A DNA stretch of 29,346 bases from Prevotellaceae bacterium UBA2738 (GCA_002353585.1 DEJW01000048.1:1-29346); one strand, 5' to 3'; shown: positions 6,099 to 14,614, counted from the stretch's first letter. Numbers and translations are program-made. The notes: generated by a model from the letters alone, not told the origin.

Positions 6099-6159
6099 AG
6101 TTCCGAGCTCTGCTCGCCTGAGAGCTTTGCTCGAAGAATGAAGAAGTTAGAGAAGTTAT
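6080..6159 (+). repeat. AATGAAG heptamers, CCGAGC module and period-9 array after U32
   Basis: AATGAAG, AATGAAG, AGTGAAG (6080-6100) encode the end and stop of the U32 protein. Then comes TTCCGAGCTCTGCTCG / CCTGAG / AGCTTTGCTCG (6101-6133), which contains two small stem-loops. Then come 9-mers GAAGTTAGA, GAAGTTATA, GAAGTTAAA (6133-6159) ending 26 bases before sufE. Confidence 0.8.
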
Positions 6160-6185
6160 AGAAGTTAAAGACATTACCGATAAAG

Positions 6186-6608
6186 ATGACGATAAACGAG
6201 ATACAAGACGAAGTGATAGAGGAGTTCAGCGCCTTTGACGACTGGATGGATAAATACCAGATGCTGATAGACCTGGGCAACGAACAGGAGCCTCTGGACG
6301 AGAAATATAAGACGGAGCAGAACCTGATAGACGGCTGTCAGAGTAGGGTGTGGGTGCAGTGTGACAAGGAGGCAGACGGAACCCTGAGTTTCCTTGCCGA
6401 TAGCGACGCACTGATAGTGAAGGGCATCATAGCCCTGCTCATCAAGGTGATAAACCACCAGAAGGCGAAGGACATACTCGACGCCGACCTCTACTTCATA
6501 GAACAGATAGGACTGAAAGACCACCTGTCACCAACCCGCAGCAACGGTCTGCTCGCTATGGTGAAGCGTATCAAGGCATACGCACTGGCTTATTCTATTG
6601 AGAATTGA
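6186..6608 (+). CDS. sufE: Cysteine desulfuration protein SufE
   Basis: SufE accepts persulfide sulfur from the cysteine desulfurase SufS and passes it on for Fe-S cluster assembly. The 140-residue length fits. The acceptor cysteine is Cys51 in LIDGCQSRVW, followed by the usual DGTLSFLADSDALIVKGIIALL segment and a C-terminal SNGLLAMVKRIKAYAL. No sufS or sufBCD lies in the window. Its stop overlaps the start of the next gene (TTGA), which suggests translational coupling to the SNF2 helicase. NadA upstream is an Fe-S enzyme and U32 proteins carry a Cys cluster motif, so a supply role for its neighbours is plausible but inferred. Confidence 0.93.
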   Translation: MTINEIQDEVIEEFSAFDDWMDKYQMLIDLGNEQEPLDEKYKTEQNLIDGCQSRVWVQCDKEADGTLSFLADSDALIVKGIIALLIKVINHQKAKDILDADLYFIEQIGLKDHLSPTRSNGLLAMVKRIKAYALAYSIEN

Positions 6609-9600
6609 TTTCAACCCTCACACATACCGAACAATGCCTGCTGTGCATCTACTCACTCTTTAACATCGACGCAACACAGACGGGAAGAGTGAGAAGCATA
6701 GTGGAGTCGCTGACGGGCAAACCCCTCATCGACTTCAAGGCTACGCTTGCAGGCATAAAGAAGGAAGGGTATTTGGAGGAGCTGGGCTATAACTGGCGCA
6801 ACGATACCTACGACTATCGCATTACGGCTGAAAAACTTATACCCCTCATGCTCTATTTCTATGAGCAGAAGCCTCAGCTGACCATCAGTGTGCTCGACGA
6901 GGCAAGAGGCATGAAACCCTCAGCAGTGCAGAAGATGCTGTGGCAGTTTATCAGTTCGGGCTTTCAGAACATCAGCATAGAAGAGATCAACGACTACGAG
7001 ATAGGCGAGGCGATAGAATGCTTCATACCAGCCACCTTAGACAGCCGTTTCCTGCCCCTGCTGATGGTGTTCAGCGCAACCAATTTCCACGACCTTTTCG
7101 AGAAGACTCTGACTAAGGCACTGGAGGGAGAAGAAGTTATAGACACCGCCTATCTGCGTTCGGTGATAAGAGGTTACAGGTTTGACACCATAGAGGCTGA
7201 CATATCCTTGCAACACGTGTTGTGCATGTGTGACCTGATGGACTACCTGATGGAGGGCAAGGTGCCAGCCAACATCAGTTCCACTGATATGTACCACCTG
7301 ATAATAGCAGGCATATACGAGGCTTATCACGGCAATATGAACAAGGCATTCCAGCATTTTAAGAATGCCGTAACCTTAGGAAACAGAAACGGAGGCTACT
7401 ACACTTCGACTAAGCACTACCTGCCATTCGCGATAGCCAATTTCTACTACATACTAACAGCCTATAAGGTAGGGACTGAAGAAGGACGCAAACGTGGGCT
7501 CGCCCTGGCAAAATCGACTGAGATGCACGTTACGATGGCTGCGAAACTGCTCCACAGCATTCTCTATGGCACAGCCACAGACAAACAGGTGCGCGAACAA
7601 CTCAACCTGCTTTATTCGAACGGAGGAACAGACCGCACGCTTGCCACCCTCATGTGCCGATATGTGGGCAAAGACTTCTCATCGTATGACAAACCACGAT
7701 GGGACATTACGCGCCATGAGCTTTCACCCTACCTTGACGGAGTGGAGAAACCCGTTTTTAGCAACCACCCCTACGGAGATGCCCCACTGCTATCTGGCAT
7801 TTACCATAGAAAAGCATTAGAGAATGTACTTAACGACATTCCTGGAGCAAATCGCAACATTGATGCTACACAGGAACCCAAGAAAGATGTGCGCATAGGC
7901 TACTTTATGCGAAACATTAAGAACAACACCGTTACGCCACGCCAACAAGCAACACTGAAGAAAGGCGGATGGGGAGCAGGCAGACAGGTCAGTGTGCCCA
8001 CCTTCATGGCTGGATATGTGGAGGGTATGACGGATGGCGACCGCCGCATCATAGAAAGCGAACTGAAGGAAGGCAACAATGCCTATCATGCCAGAGACAT
8101 AAACCTCTATAGCGTGTTGCCTGAGATGGCAAAGGAAAGCCGTTTGTATGTGGGTCGCTATGCACCATTCACACTTGTTGAGGTGACTGAGGAGATGCCT
8201 TACATCAGTCTGCGCCACGATAACGACGGTTTTGTTATCAGCAGCAACGTAACAGCCAGCGAGGTTGATTCAGACATCATTATAACCTATCGAGGTGCTA
8301 CAAGCATCAACTTCATCAGACTCACCCCACAACAGCGTCCGTACTATCGCCGACTGCTGTCGATAGAGCGTTTCCCTAACGAGGCAGAACCACAGTTGCG
8401 CAGATTCCTCAACCGCATAGGTGGCGACATAGAGATACACAGCGACCTGATAGAGGGTGGCAGCACCCTGCCTATATGCGATGGTGAATCAAAGATTGTG
8501 ATGCAGATGCGACCCAGCGACTCCATGTATTGCGTTTCGTTCTTTGTGCGTCCGCTACAGGGGGGCAGAATACGTTGTGTGCCTGGAGAAGGCAACGAGG
8601 TGATAATAGATAACGGGAACGTTAACGTTAACGGGAACGATAACGGGAACGATAATGGGAACTATATCCGCACGAGGGTGAAGCGTGACCTGAAGAAGGA
8701 GCAGGAGAACCTTGACCACATCATAAGCGCCCTGAGCGAAGAAGTGCCTGAACTGCCTTATATCATAGACAACCAGGAGGACTCCGTACAGTCTTTTGAA
8801 CTGCTTCCGCTTATAGAATACGCTCAGGCTAACCCTGACAGAATAACGTGTGAGTGGCCTGAAGGTGCCAAGATGAGCATCAAGCGCCACAATTCGTCAT
8901 CCATCTGGAATGGTGTGATAAAGAAAAATGACAACGGATGGTTTGAGATAGAGGGCAGTGTGGAACTCGACCAGAACAAGGTGATAAGTATGGCACAGCT
9001 GCTGGAACTTGCCAACCAGTCGCAGGGACGATACATCACACTCGGCAACGGCGATTTCCTTGCCATCAGCGAACAGTTGCGACGCCAGCTCGATATGCTC
9101 AACACGCTTGCCTCAAGGCATCACGGCAAACTGCAGATGTCACCATTCTCAGCAGCCCTGTTAGGTCCTGACATAATGCACGGCGAACTGCAACTGACTG
9201 AGGACGAGGAACTGACGGAGATTCGAAGACGCATAATGGAGTCAAGCACCTACACCCCTGATGTGCCCCCTACCCTGCATGCTACACTGCGTGAATATCA
9301 GAAGGAGGGCTACCAGTGGATGTCACGCCTCAACTACTGGGGAGCAGGTGCACTGCTTGCTGACGACATGGGTCTGGGAAAGACCATACAGACCATCACC
9401 TTCCTACTGTCAAAAGCACAGGAAGGACCTGCACTCGTCATAGCACCAGCCTCCGTAGCACCCAACTGGAAGGTGGAGTTTGAGAAGTTTGCTCCCTCGC
9501 TTAACGTCACCATGCTCAACTTTGAGTCAGACCGACATGAGGCAATACTCCGTGCTAAGGCTGGCGATGTGGTGGTGTGCACCTATATGCTGCTGCTCAG

Positions 9601-10642
9601 CGTGAAGGATGAGATAACCAGCAAGGAGTGGAACACTATCTGTCTGGATGAGGCACATATCATCAAGAATCGTGGTGCCAAGACCTCTGCGGTGGCTATG
9701 AAACTGAAGTCCAAGAACCGTATCATGCTTACAGGTACACCAGTGCAGAACCACCTGGGCGAACTGTGGAATCTGTTCCAGTTTGTCAATCCCGGGCTGC
9801 TGGGGTCGTTTGAGGATTTCAACCGTCGTTTCATCGTACCTATAGAACAAAACTCAAACCGTATAGCACAGCAGCAGTTGGACCGTTTGGTGAAACCATT
9901 TATGCTTAGGCGCACCAAGGACAAGGTAGCACGCGAACTGCCTGAGAAAGAGGAAATATACCAGCATGTCACCATGAGCGAGGAAGAGCAGCTGACCTAT
10001 GAGGCTATGCGACAGAAAGCTGAGGCGACACTCATTGCCAACGGACTGGGCAGAGTGTCAATGAACACTCTTGCTGAGATAACCCGTCTGCGACTTACAG
10101 CTTGCTGTCAGTCAAAGATTACCGCTCTGCTCGAACTCTTGCAGACCGTGACAGACGGCTATGAACAACAGGAGGAAGAAAGTCGTGGAGGGGCACTGGT
10201 ATTCTCGCAGTTTACCACCTATCTTGCAGAGATTCGTCGCACACTCGACGATGCTCACGTTCCTTATTTATATATAGATGGTACGGTGCCCATCATTGAG
10301 CGACAGAAACTGGTGGAGAAGTTTCAGGCAGGCGAATGTCCTGTGTTCCTTATATCGCTCAAGGCAGGAGGATTAGGACTGAACCTCACACGCGCCAACT
10401 ATGTGATACACATGGACCCATGGTGGAACCCAGCTATAGAGTCGCAGGCTACAGACCGTAGTCACCGTATAGGACAGAAGAAGGCTGTCACCGTTTATCA
10501 TCTTATATCACAGGGCACCATAGAGGAAAAGATTCAGCGTCTGCACGAGCGCAAACAGAATCTCGTCAGCAATATTCTTGCTGCTACAGATATGAGCCAT
10601 AAACTCACTGGCGAGGAACTCCTTGAAATGGTGAGAGGGTGA
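6605..10642 (+). CDS. Large SNF2-family helicase with unrecognised N-terminal half
   Basis: A 1345-residue protein. Residues about 890-1340 form a complete SNF2/Rad54-type ATPase: LLADDMGLGKT (Walker A, about 917-927), DEAH at 1015-1018 (ICLDEAHIIKNRG), MLTGTPVQNHLGELW, then the helicase C lobe with LVFSQFTTYL, AGGLGLNLTRA and QATDRSHRIGQ. It should be a DNA-translocating ATPase; partners are unknown. The first 880 residues match no domain I can name: an initial HTH-like segment, a helical region, and a region before the ATPase that may be equivalent to the domain found in other bacterial SNF2 proteins. The TTG at 6605, overlapping the sufE stop as TTGA, is the first possible start in frame and the start is uncertain. 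Residues 670-686 are an Asn-X repeat between recognisable blocks. Confidence 0.88.
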   Translation: MISTLTHTEQCLLCIYSLFNIDATQTGRVRSIVESLTGKPLIDFKATLAGIKKEGYLEELGYNWRNDTYDYRITAEKLIPLMLYFYEQKPQLTISVLDEARGMKPSAVQKMLWQFISSGFQNISIEEINDYEIGEAIECFIPATLDSRFLPLLMVFSATNFHDLFEKTLTKALEGEEVIDTAYLRSVIRGYRFDTIEADISLQHVLCMCDLMDYLMEGKVPANISSTDMYHLIIAGIYEAYHGNMNKAFQHFKNAVTLGNRNGGYYTSTKHYLPFAIANFYYILTAYKVGTEEGRKRGLALAKSTEMHVTMAAKLLHSILYGTATDKQVREQLNLLYSNGGTDRTLATLMCRYVGKDFSSYDKPRWDITRHELSPYLDGVEKPVFSNHPYGDAPLLSGIYHRKALENVLNDIPGANRNIDATQEPKKDVRIGYFMRNIKNNTVTPRQQATLKKGGWGAGRQVSVPTFMAGYVEGMTDGDRRIIESELKEGNNAYHARDINLYSVLPEMAKESRLYVGRYAPFTLVEVTEEMPYISLRHDNDGFVISSNVTASEVDSDIIITYRGATSINFIRLTPQQRPYYRRLLSIERFPNEAEPQLRRFLNRIGGDIEIHSDLIEGGSTLPICDGESKIVMQMRPSDSMYCVSFFVRPLQGGRIRCVPGEGNEVIIDNGNVNVNGNDNGNDNGNYIRTRVKRDLKKEQENLDHIISALSEEVPELPYIIDNQEDSVQSFELLPLIEYAQANPDRITCEWPEGAKMSIKRHNSSSIWNGVIKKNDNGWFEIEGSVELDQNKVISMAQLLELANQSQGRYITLGNGDFLAISEQLRRQLDMLNTLASRHHGKLQMSPFSAALLGPDIMHGELQLTEDEELTEIRRRIMESSTYTPDVPPTLHATLREYQKEGYQWMSRLNYWGAGALLADDMGLGKTIQTITFLLSKAQEGPALVIAPASVAPNWKVEFEKFAPSLNVTMLNFESDRHEAILRAKAGDVVVCTYMLLLSVKDEITSKEWNTICLDEAHIIKNRGAKTSAVAMKLKSKNRIMLTGTPVQNHLGELWNLFQFVNPGLLGSFEDFNRRFIVPIEQNSNRIAQQQLDRLVKPFMLRRTKDKVARELPEKEEIYQHVTMSEEEQLTYEAMRQKAEATLIANGLGRVSMNTLAEITRLRLTACCQSKITALLELLQTVTDGYEQQEEESRGGALVFSQFTTYLAEIRRTLDDAHVPYLYIDGTVPIIERQKLVEKFQAGECPVFLISLKAGGLGLNLTRANYVIHMDPWWNPAIESQATDRSHRIGQKKAVTVYHLISQGTIEEKIQRLHERKQNLVSNILAATDMSHKLTGEELLEMVRG
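8612..8662 (+). repeat. In-frame AACGNN hexamer array in SNF2 gene
   Basis: Units AACGGG, AACGTT, AACGTT, AACGGG, AACGAT, AACGGG, AACGAT, AATGGG, AAC are read as NGNVNVNGNDNGNDNGN. This is the longest pure hexamer array in the window, located before the charged segment RVKRDLKKEQENLD. Confidence 0.9.
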
Positions 10643-10650
10643 TTTATTAG

Positions 10651-10700
10651 TTGAGAGGTTAGGGTTTAGAGGTTAGAGGTTAGAGTTAAAGTTTAAAGTA
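10651..10700 (+). repeat. Period-7 array (TTAGAGG type) before TSCPD gene
   Basis: Units TTAGGGT (10659), TTAGAGG (10666), TTAGAGG (10673), TTAGAGT (10680), TAAAGTT (10687), TAAAGTA (10694), preceded by TTGAGAGG. It fills the gap between the SNF2 stop and the next start. Confidence 0.8.
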
Positions 10701-10707
10701 ATATAAT

Positions 10708-10959
10708 ATGACTTACGATTATCAGACACAGGGCACATGCTCTAAAATGATTCACATCACCGCTGACAACGGAGTGTTGCAGGAGGTGCAGTTTGTTGGT
10801 GGATGTCCAGGCAACACTCAGGGCATCAGCAGTTTAATAAAAGGAATGAAGGTTGACGAGGCTATCAGTCGCCTTGAAGGCATTAGGTGTGGTGCCAAAC
10901 CTACTTCATGTCCCGACCAGCTGGCTCAGGCGCTGAAGGCAATGAAAAATGAAGAATAA
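10708..10959 (+). CDS. TSCPD domain protein (TIGR03905-like)
   Basis: A small 83-residue protein resembling the TSCPD domain that is also found at the C-terminus of some ribonucleotide reductases. Conserved cysteines are Cys11 (GTCSKMI), Cys33 (GGCPGNTQG), Cys61 and Cys68 (RCGAKPTSCPDQL), an arrangement consistent with metal binding. The family signature TSCPDQL is complete. Function of stand-alone members is not known. The last residues (MKNEE) and stop are encoded by an AATGAAG array that also holds the next gene's start three bases later. Confidence 0.88.
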   Translation: MTYDYQTQGTCSKMIHITADNGVLQEVQFVGGCPGNTQGISSLIKGMKVDEAISRLEGIRCGAKPTSCPDQLAQALKAMKNEE

Positions 10960-10980
10960 AGAATGAAGAATGAAGAATTG
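10948..10980 (+). repeat. AATGAAG heptamer array across a stop/start junction
   Basis: Units AATGAAG (10948), AATAAAG (10955), AATGAAG (10962), AATGAAG (10969), AATTGAA. It contains the TAA of the TSCPD gene (10957-10959) and the ATG of the peptidase (10963-10965). An inverted, partly complementary array lies at 11036-11070. Confidence 0.85.
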
Positions 10981-11925
10981 AAATATAAGAATAAGATGTT
11001 GCGAGGAATGATTTACAGAAGATTGTGGTTACTCACATTCCTCATTCTTCATTCTTCATTCTTCATTCTTTCTTCCTGTCAGGATAAGAGGGCGCGCGAT
11101 GATCAGGGGCGCACCTCGGCATGCTGGATATATGCTATGCTTGAATGCATTGAGCATGAAGCGGCTATGAGGGGCGACAGCGTACAGTTGTCGCGCCAAT
11201 GGCTTATGGCAAAAGAGTTGGAAGAGCAGACGGTGTGGCACTACCTCTCAGACGGTAAGGGTGCAGACATCTCCCTCCGTGGTGTGGGACCCGAGGCTAT
11301 AAGGCTTATCAACATCTACGGACTCGTGCCCTATCAGCACGAGAAGACACAGATAACTCGTGGTAGTGTGACAGAGCGCAAGTTGCAACTGCTTGCCCGT
11401 CAAGCCCTCTCGCTAGATGATTTGCGCGAAAGGATGACTGACATGCTGCCACAGTTTACTACCACACGACCCACAACAGGCAAGCAGCCTGCCTTCTACT
11501 ACCTCTCCATGCGCTATAACCCCTTGCAGTTTGCTGAGAGCGTGATGTATTACCAGCACTGGCATTTCTACACCTCAGTGCCCCACCATCCATACAACAC
11601 CGATATTACCCTTGAGGTAGCAGACAACCGCTACCACCACGCCTTCACCAACGTGCCCATTGACAGCATCACCGCTAAGGTGCTGGCAAGTCTCAAGGCT
11701 GGTCATGCTGTGTATTGGGAATACGGCAACCCCACCCCTGACGGCATTGTGAGCAGCGACCATGCTATGGCGATAGAAGGCATTGTAAAATCGCGCAAGC
11801 ATCCTGGCAGGATTATGCTGCGTTGCAAGAACTCATACGGTAAGGAATGGGGACAAAAAGGCTACTGCCTGATAAGCCTGCCTTACTTCAAGGCTCACAC
11901 CTGCAACGTGGGACTGGTGGAATGA
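10963..11925 (+). CDS. Papain-fold (C1-like) peptidase, predicted lipoprotein
   Basis: The catalytic triad of a C1-family cysteine peptidase is visible: Cys54 in QGRTSACWIYA (oxyanion Gln48), His267 in SSDHAMAIEG and Asn290 in RCKNSYGKEWG. The order and spacing resemble C1B (bleomycin hydrolase / aminopeptidase C) proteins, though it is shorter (320 residues). The N-terminus has a basic start (YRRLW), a hydrophobic stretch and a lipobox ending LSSC at Cys39, so an outer-membrane or periplasmic lipoprotein is likely. The hydrophobic core (residues 25-36, FLILHSSFFILS-like) is encoded by CATTCTT heptamers. Met1 lies in a heptamer array; Met12 (10996) and Met16 (11008) are alternative starts and Met16 gives a more typical signal peptide. 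A second C1B peptidase lies at 18542-19792. Confidence 0.82.
   Translation: MKNEELKYKNKMLRGMIYRRLWLLTFLILHSSFFILSSCQDKRARDDQGRTSACWIYAMLECIEHEAAMRGDSVQLSRQWLMAKELEEQTVWHYLSDGKGADISLRGVGPEAIRLINIYGLVPYQHEKTQITRGSVTERKLQLLARQALSLDDLRERMTDMLPQFTTTRPTTGKQPAFYYLSMRYNPLQFAESVMYYQHWHFYTSVPHHPYNTDITLEVADNRYHHAFTNVPIDSITAKVLASLKAGHAVYWEYGNPTPDGIVSSDHAMAIEGIVKSRKHPGRIMLRCKNSYGKEWGQKGYCLISLPYFKAHTCNVGLVE
11036..11070 (+). repeat. CATTCTT heptamer array encoding a signal-peptide core
   Basis: CATTCCT, then CATTCTT four times. It is the inverse of the AATGAAG array at 10948-10980, about 55 bases away, so the two could pair in the mRNA. It is translated as the hydrophobic part of the lipoprotein signal peptide. 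Confidence 0.85.
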
Positions 11926-11942
11926 AAAAATTGCAAAAAATA

Positions 11943-11972
11943 TTGCCGTATCAAAATTTTATCGTAACTTTG
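11943..11972 (+). promoter_or_regulatory. Promoter of the helical-repeat lipoprotein
   Basis: TTG at 11943-11945, 19 bases, then TAACTTTG at 11965-11972, a good match to the Bacteroidetes -33/-7 pattern. The leader to the ATG at 12051 is about 70 bases and AT-rich. Confidence 0.7.
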
Positions 11973-12050
11973 CAGCCATATCACCCATACCAGTTATAGG
12001 TACAAGAGACATTATCTGAATAATTAATATTAACCAAAAACAACAAGAAC

Positions 12051-12668
12051 ATGAAGAAAATTCTTTTTGCAGTGATGGCTGTAGCAGCCATCGGCTTCAC
12101 ATCATGTGGTGGTAACAAGACAGAGCAGGGCGAGGCGGTTGACTCTGTAGCCCTCATCGACTCACTCTCTGAGGAGGCTATTCAGGAAACCCTCAATACG
12201 CTCAACGGCGTTATTGATGCCAAGGATGCTAACAAGCTCAAGGAAGTGCTTGATGACAGCAAGGCTAAGGTAGCCGAGCTTGTAAAGCAGAATCCTGAAC
12301 TGGCAAAGGCTTACGTGGCTAAGTTGCAGAAGTTCCTCAAAGAGAATCAGTCTAAGGTTTCTGAGTTTGCAGGCAAGGTGCCAGGCACGCAGGATGCCAT
12401 CAACGCTATCATCAGCGATGAGGCTGGAGACGGTCTGGGCGGACTTATCGGTGCTATAGAGGATAAGGCTGAGGATGCTAAGGAGGACGCTAAGGCTGCC
12501 GCTAATCAGAATGTTGAGGATGCTAAGGCTGCGGCTAACCAGAAAGTAGAGGATGCTAAGGCTGCGGCTAAGCAAAAGGCAGAAGACACCAAGGCTGCAG
12601 CAAAGCAGAAGGCTGCCAGCGCTATTGACGATGCAGCAAGCAACGCTAAGAAGTCACTCGGTCTCTAA
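12051..12668 (+). CDS. Lipoprotein with Ala/Lys-rich 11-residue helical repeats
   Basis: A 205-residue protein with a lipoprotein signal peptide (MKKILFAVMAVAAIGFTSCGG, lipid-modified Cys19), so it is probably anchored in the envelope. Residues about 40-110 are predicted helix. Residues about 145-195 contain a tandem 11-residue repeat, EDAKAAANQKV-like, four to five copies, giving an amphipathic helix similar to those in apolipoprotein- or LEA-like proteins. I do not recognise a family with a known function. It has its own promoter and terminator, so it is a single-gene transcript. The 33-bp DNA periodicity at about 12475-12610 makes the copy number prone to change. Confidence 0.8.
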   Translation: MKKILFAVMAVAAIGFTSCGGNKTEQGEAVDSVALIDSLSEEAIQETLNTLNGVIDAKDANKLKEVLDDSKAKVAELVKQNPELAKAYVAKLQKFLKENQSKVSEFAGKVPGTQDAINAIISDEAGDGLGGLIGAIEDKAEDAKEDAKAAANQNVEDAKAAANQKVEDAKAAAKQKAEDTKAAAKQKAASAIDDAASNAKKSLGL

Positions 12669-12696
12669 TCGTCTGAACACATTGTTATAAAAAGAA

Positions 12697-12732
12697 CTGG
12701 CGCAACCCCGATGGGTAGCGCCAGCTTTTTTT
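12697..12732 (+). terminator. Rho-independent terminator after lipoprotein gene
   Basis: Stem CTGGCGC (12697-12703) / GCGCCAG (12718-12724), followed by a run of seven T (12726-12732). Confidence 0.9.
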
Positions 12733-12766
12733 ATGCTGTTATTTTAATTCCTATAATCCCCTGTTT

Positions 12767-14509
12767 TTACCAGTTGTAGGTTATGCCGAGAGCAACTGAG
12801 CGATGACCGAAACGCTGGTGACCGAGGTTGTTGCCAACAAGGTCGAAGTCCCAGTTCTTGATGCTCTTTGTTACTCGGAGCGACGCATTAAACTGAGCAG
12901 GCTGTCCCATACCATAAAGGCGTGCAAAACTTGAGTAGCTCAGCAATGGAACTATCTGCCAACCCTGTAGCAGTGATATAGATGGTTGCAGGCGAACCTG
13001 TATAATATTGCTATACTCCTTCTCGTCTGATTCATGATTCATCACATTGTAATAGTTGAGCGCAGCAGCCAGTCTCAGTATGCCCTTATGCCAATAGGTT
13101 GATGCTCCTACCTGGAATATATTGCCATGCTCACCGGGAGAAGGAAGTATAGAGGTGAAGTTTGTGTGTGAATTATTTATAAAGGTGGTGAAGGTGAAGT
13201 CAGGCTTCTGGTATTCATACTTCAGTTCGCTTATGTAAGCATCCATCTTCTGCACACTTGAACGATACTCGAAATAGTCCTTAGATGGGTCATCCTGATA
13301 TAGGAAGTTCTGAAATATAGGAGACATTGGAGCCTTAGCAAACGCTCCCTTCAGCACAGAGTGCTTGGTGATGTTGCCATAGAGAGCAAAGTTGAAGAAA
13401 TGGTTGCGATGGCGATGGTCTGCTGAACGTCTTACGTCAGGGTCGATATCGTCAACATACTCGTTTTCGTTCTGATAGTATTTGTTGGTTCTCACACGGT
13501 CGCCAATGCTGATGTTAAGTCCGTGGATATTCCAGTCTATCTGTCCGTAAACATCATAATAGAGTTGACGGTCGCTACAAGGTACCAATACATTTTCTGT
13601 GTATTTGGTCAATCCTCCCTCTATACCTGCCATCAGCAGCGCCTTGTCTTTATAGAGAGGAATGCCAAACTCTATCACACCTACAGGAATTGTGTAGTGG
13701 CCGTGACTAAATTCACCTCCTGTTTGCGTTGAACTGTTGTCACCCAAATTCAGGAACACTGTCTGTATCTCCATGTAACCTCTCTTATCGAAAAGGTCAA
13801 GGTCATATACGATGTTGACATCTATGTCACGTGAAAAAGTTTTCGTATCAAAGGAATTATCATGTTCCCTGTAGAATGACTGGTTCACATTAGCCATAAG
13901 CTTGTTGGTCTCGTTTATATGCCAGTCGAAGCCTACCACTGCAGCCTCGTTGCCGGTGTGAGTCTCAAGGTCATTTATCATCTTGTGCTTAAATCCGCCC
14001 ATGAGCTGACCCCAAACGGTGAGGTTGTCGCGCTCCACCTTAACGGTGTTGAATGAGGTGAGGCTTCCGTATGAGTCAGCCTTAACGCTCACTCTGCCCG
14101 ATGTGCCGTTTTTGCCCTTCTTGAAATAGACATCGATAACCTTGCCTACTCCTTCTGTACCCTTCATGGTTCCAGCCATAGTGCACACCTGAATACGGTC
14201 TAACTCCTTTGCTTTTGTCTTTTCAAGGAACTGCTCATAGTCGCCTGTATAACCCATATTGTGGGTGGACAGTCCGTAATCGTTGACTCTGACAGTAGCA
14301 TTCGCACCGAATACTTCTCCCCTAAAATCAATCACATTAGGAAACATTGCAAGCACCTCGGCAAGGGTCTCTTCGCCTGAGAGGTTCAACTCATCAATAT
14401 GGATAATGTAACGGTCGCCTATCTGCTGGATAGCAGCCGCTGTCGCTGTTGTGGCATAGACCATTGTCATCATCAGTGCCACGATAAAATAAGTAATTTT
14501 TCTTTTCAT
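12767..14509 (-). CDS. Outer-membrane beta-barrel protein with plug-like N-terminus (TonB-receptor-like)
   Basis: A 580-residue protein with a signal peptide (MKRKITYFIVALMMTMVYATTATA). Residues about 28-150 look like a TonB-dependent-receptor plug (LSGEETLAEVLAMFPNV, VRVNDYGLSTHNMG, LDRIQVCTMAG). The remainder alternates polar and aromatic residues like barrel strands and ends in an aromatic residue (ALGITYNW), as outer-membrane barrels often do. It is shorter than typical TonB receptors and no TonB box or carboxypeptidase-like domain is obvious, so it may be a reduced member of the outer-membrane receptor family with an unknown ligand. It is transcribed alone, divergent from the POT-RdgB gene. 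Confidence 0.75.
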   Translation of the reverse strand: MKRKITYFIVALMMTMVYATTATAAAIQQIGDRYIIHIDELNLSGEETLAEVLAMFPNVIDFRGEVFGANATVRVNDYGLSTHNMGYTGDYEQFLEKTKAKELDRIQVCTMAGTMKGTEGVGKVIDVYFKKGKNGTSGRVSVKADSYGSLTSFNTVKVERDNLTVWGQLMGGFKHKMINDLETHTGNEAAVVGFDWHINETNKLMANVNQSFYREHDNSFDTKTFSRDIDVNIVYDLDLFDKRGYMEIQTVFLNLGDNSSTQTGGEFSHGHYTIPVGVIEFGIPLYKDKALLMAGIEGGLTKYTENVLVPCSDRQLYYDVYGQIDWNIHGLNISIGDRVRTNKYYQNENEYVDDIDPDVRRSADHRHRNHFFNFALYGNITKHSVLKGAFAKAPMSPIFQNFLYQDDPSKDYFEYRSSVQKMDAYISELKYEYQKPDFTFTTFINNSHTNFTSILPSPGEHGNIFQVGASTYWHKGILRLAAALNYYNVMNHESDEKEYSNIIQVRLQPSISLLQGWQIVPLLSYSSFARLYGMGQPAQFNASLRVTKSIKNWDFDLVGNNLGHQRFGHRSVALGITYNW

Positions 14510-14538
14510 TTAATTCCTGTTTCTCAATTTTACGGCTG

Positions 14539-14562
14539 CAAAGGTAACACTTTTTAATCAAA
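14539..14562 (-). promoter_or_regulatory. Promoter of the outer-membrane protein gene
   Basis: On the minus strand TACCTTTG (14546-14539), with TTTG 12 bases upstream (14562-14559). The -7 box is clear. The spacing to TTTG is shorter than the usual 19-20, so the -33 element is uncertain. Confidence 0.45.
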
Positions 14563-14614
14563 TAAACACCTTTTAAAGGTTAATTCTTAGCTTTATTGGG
14601 TTTTGTGGGGAATT

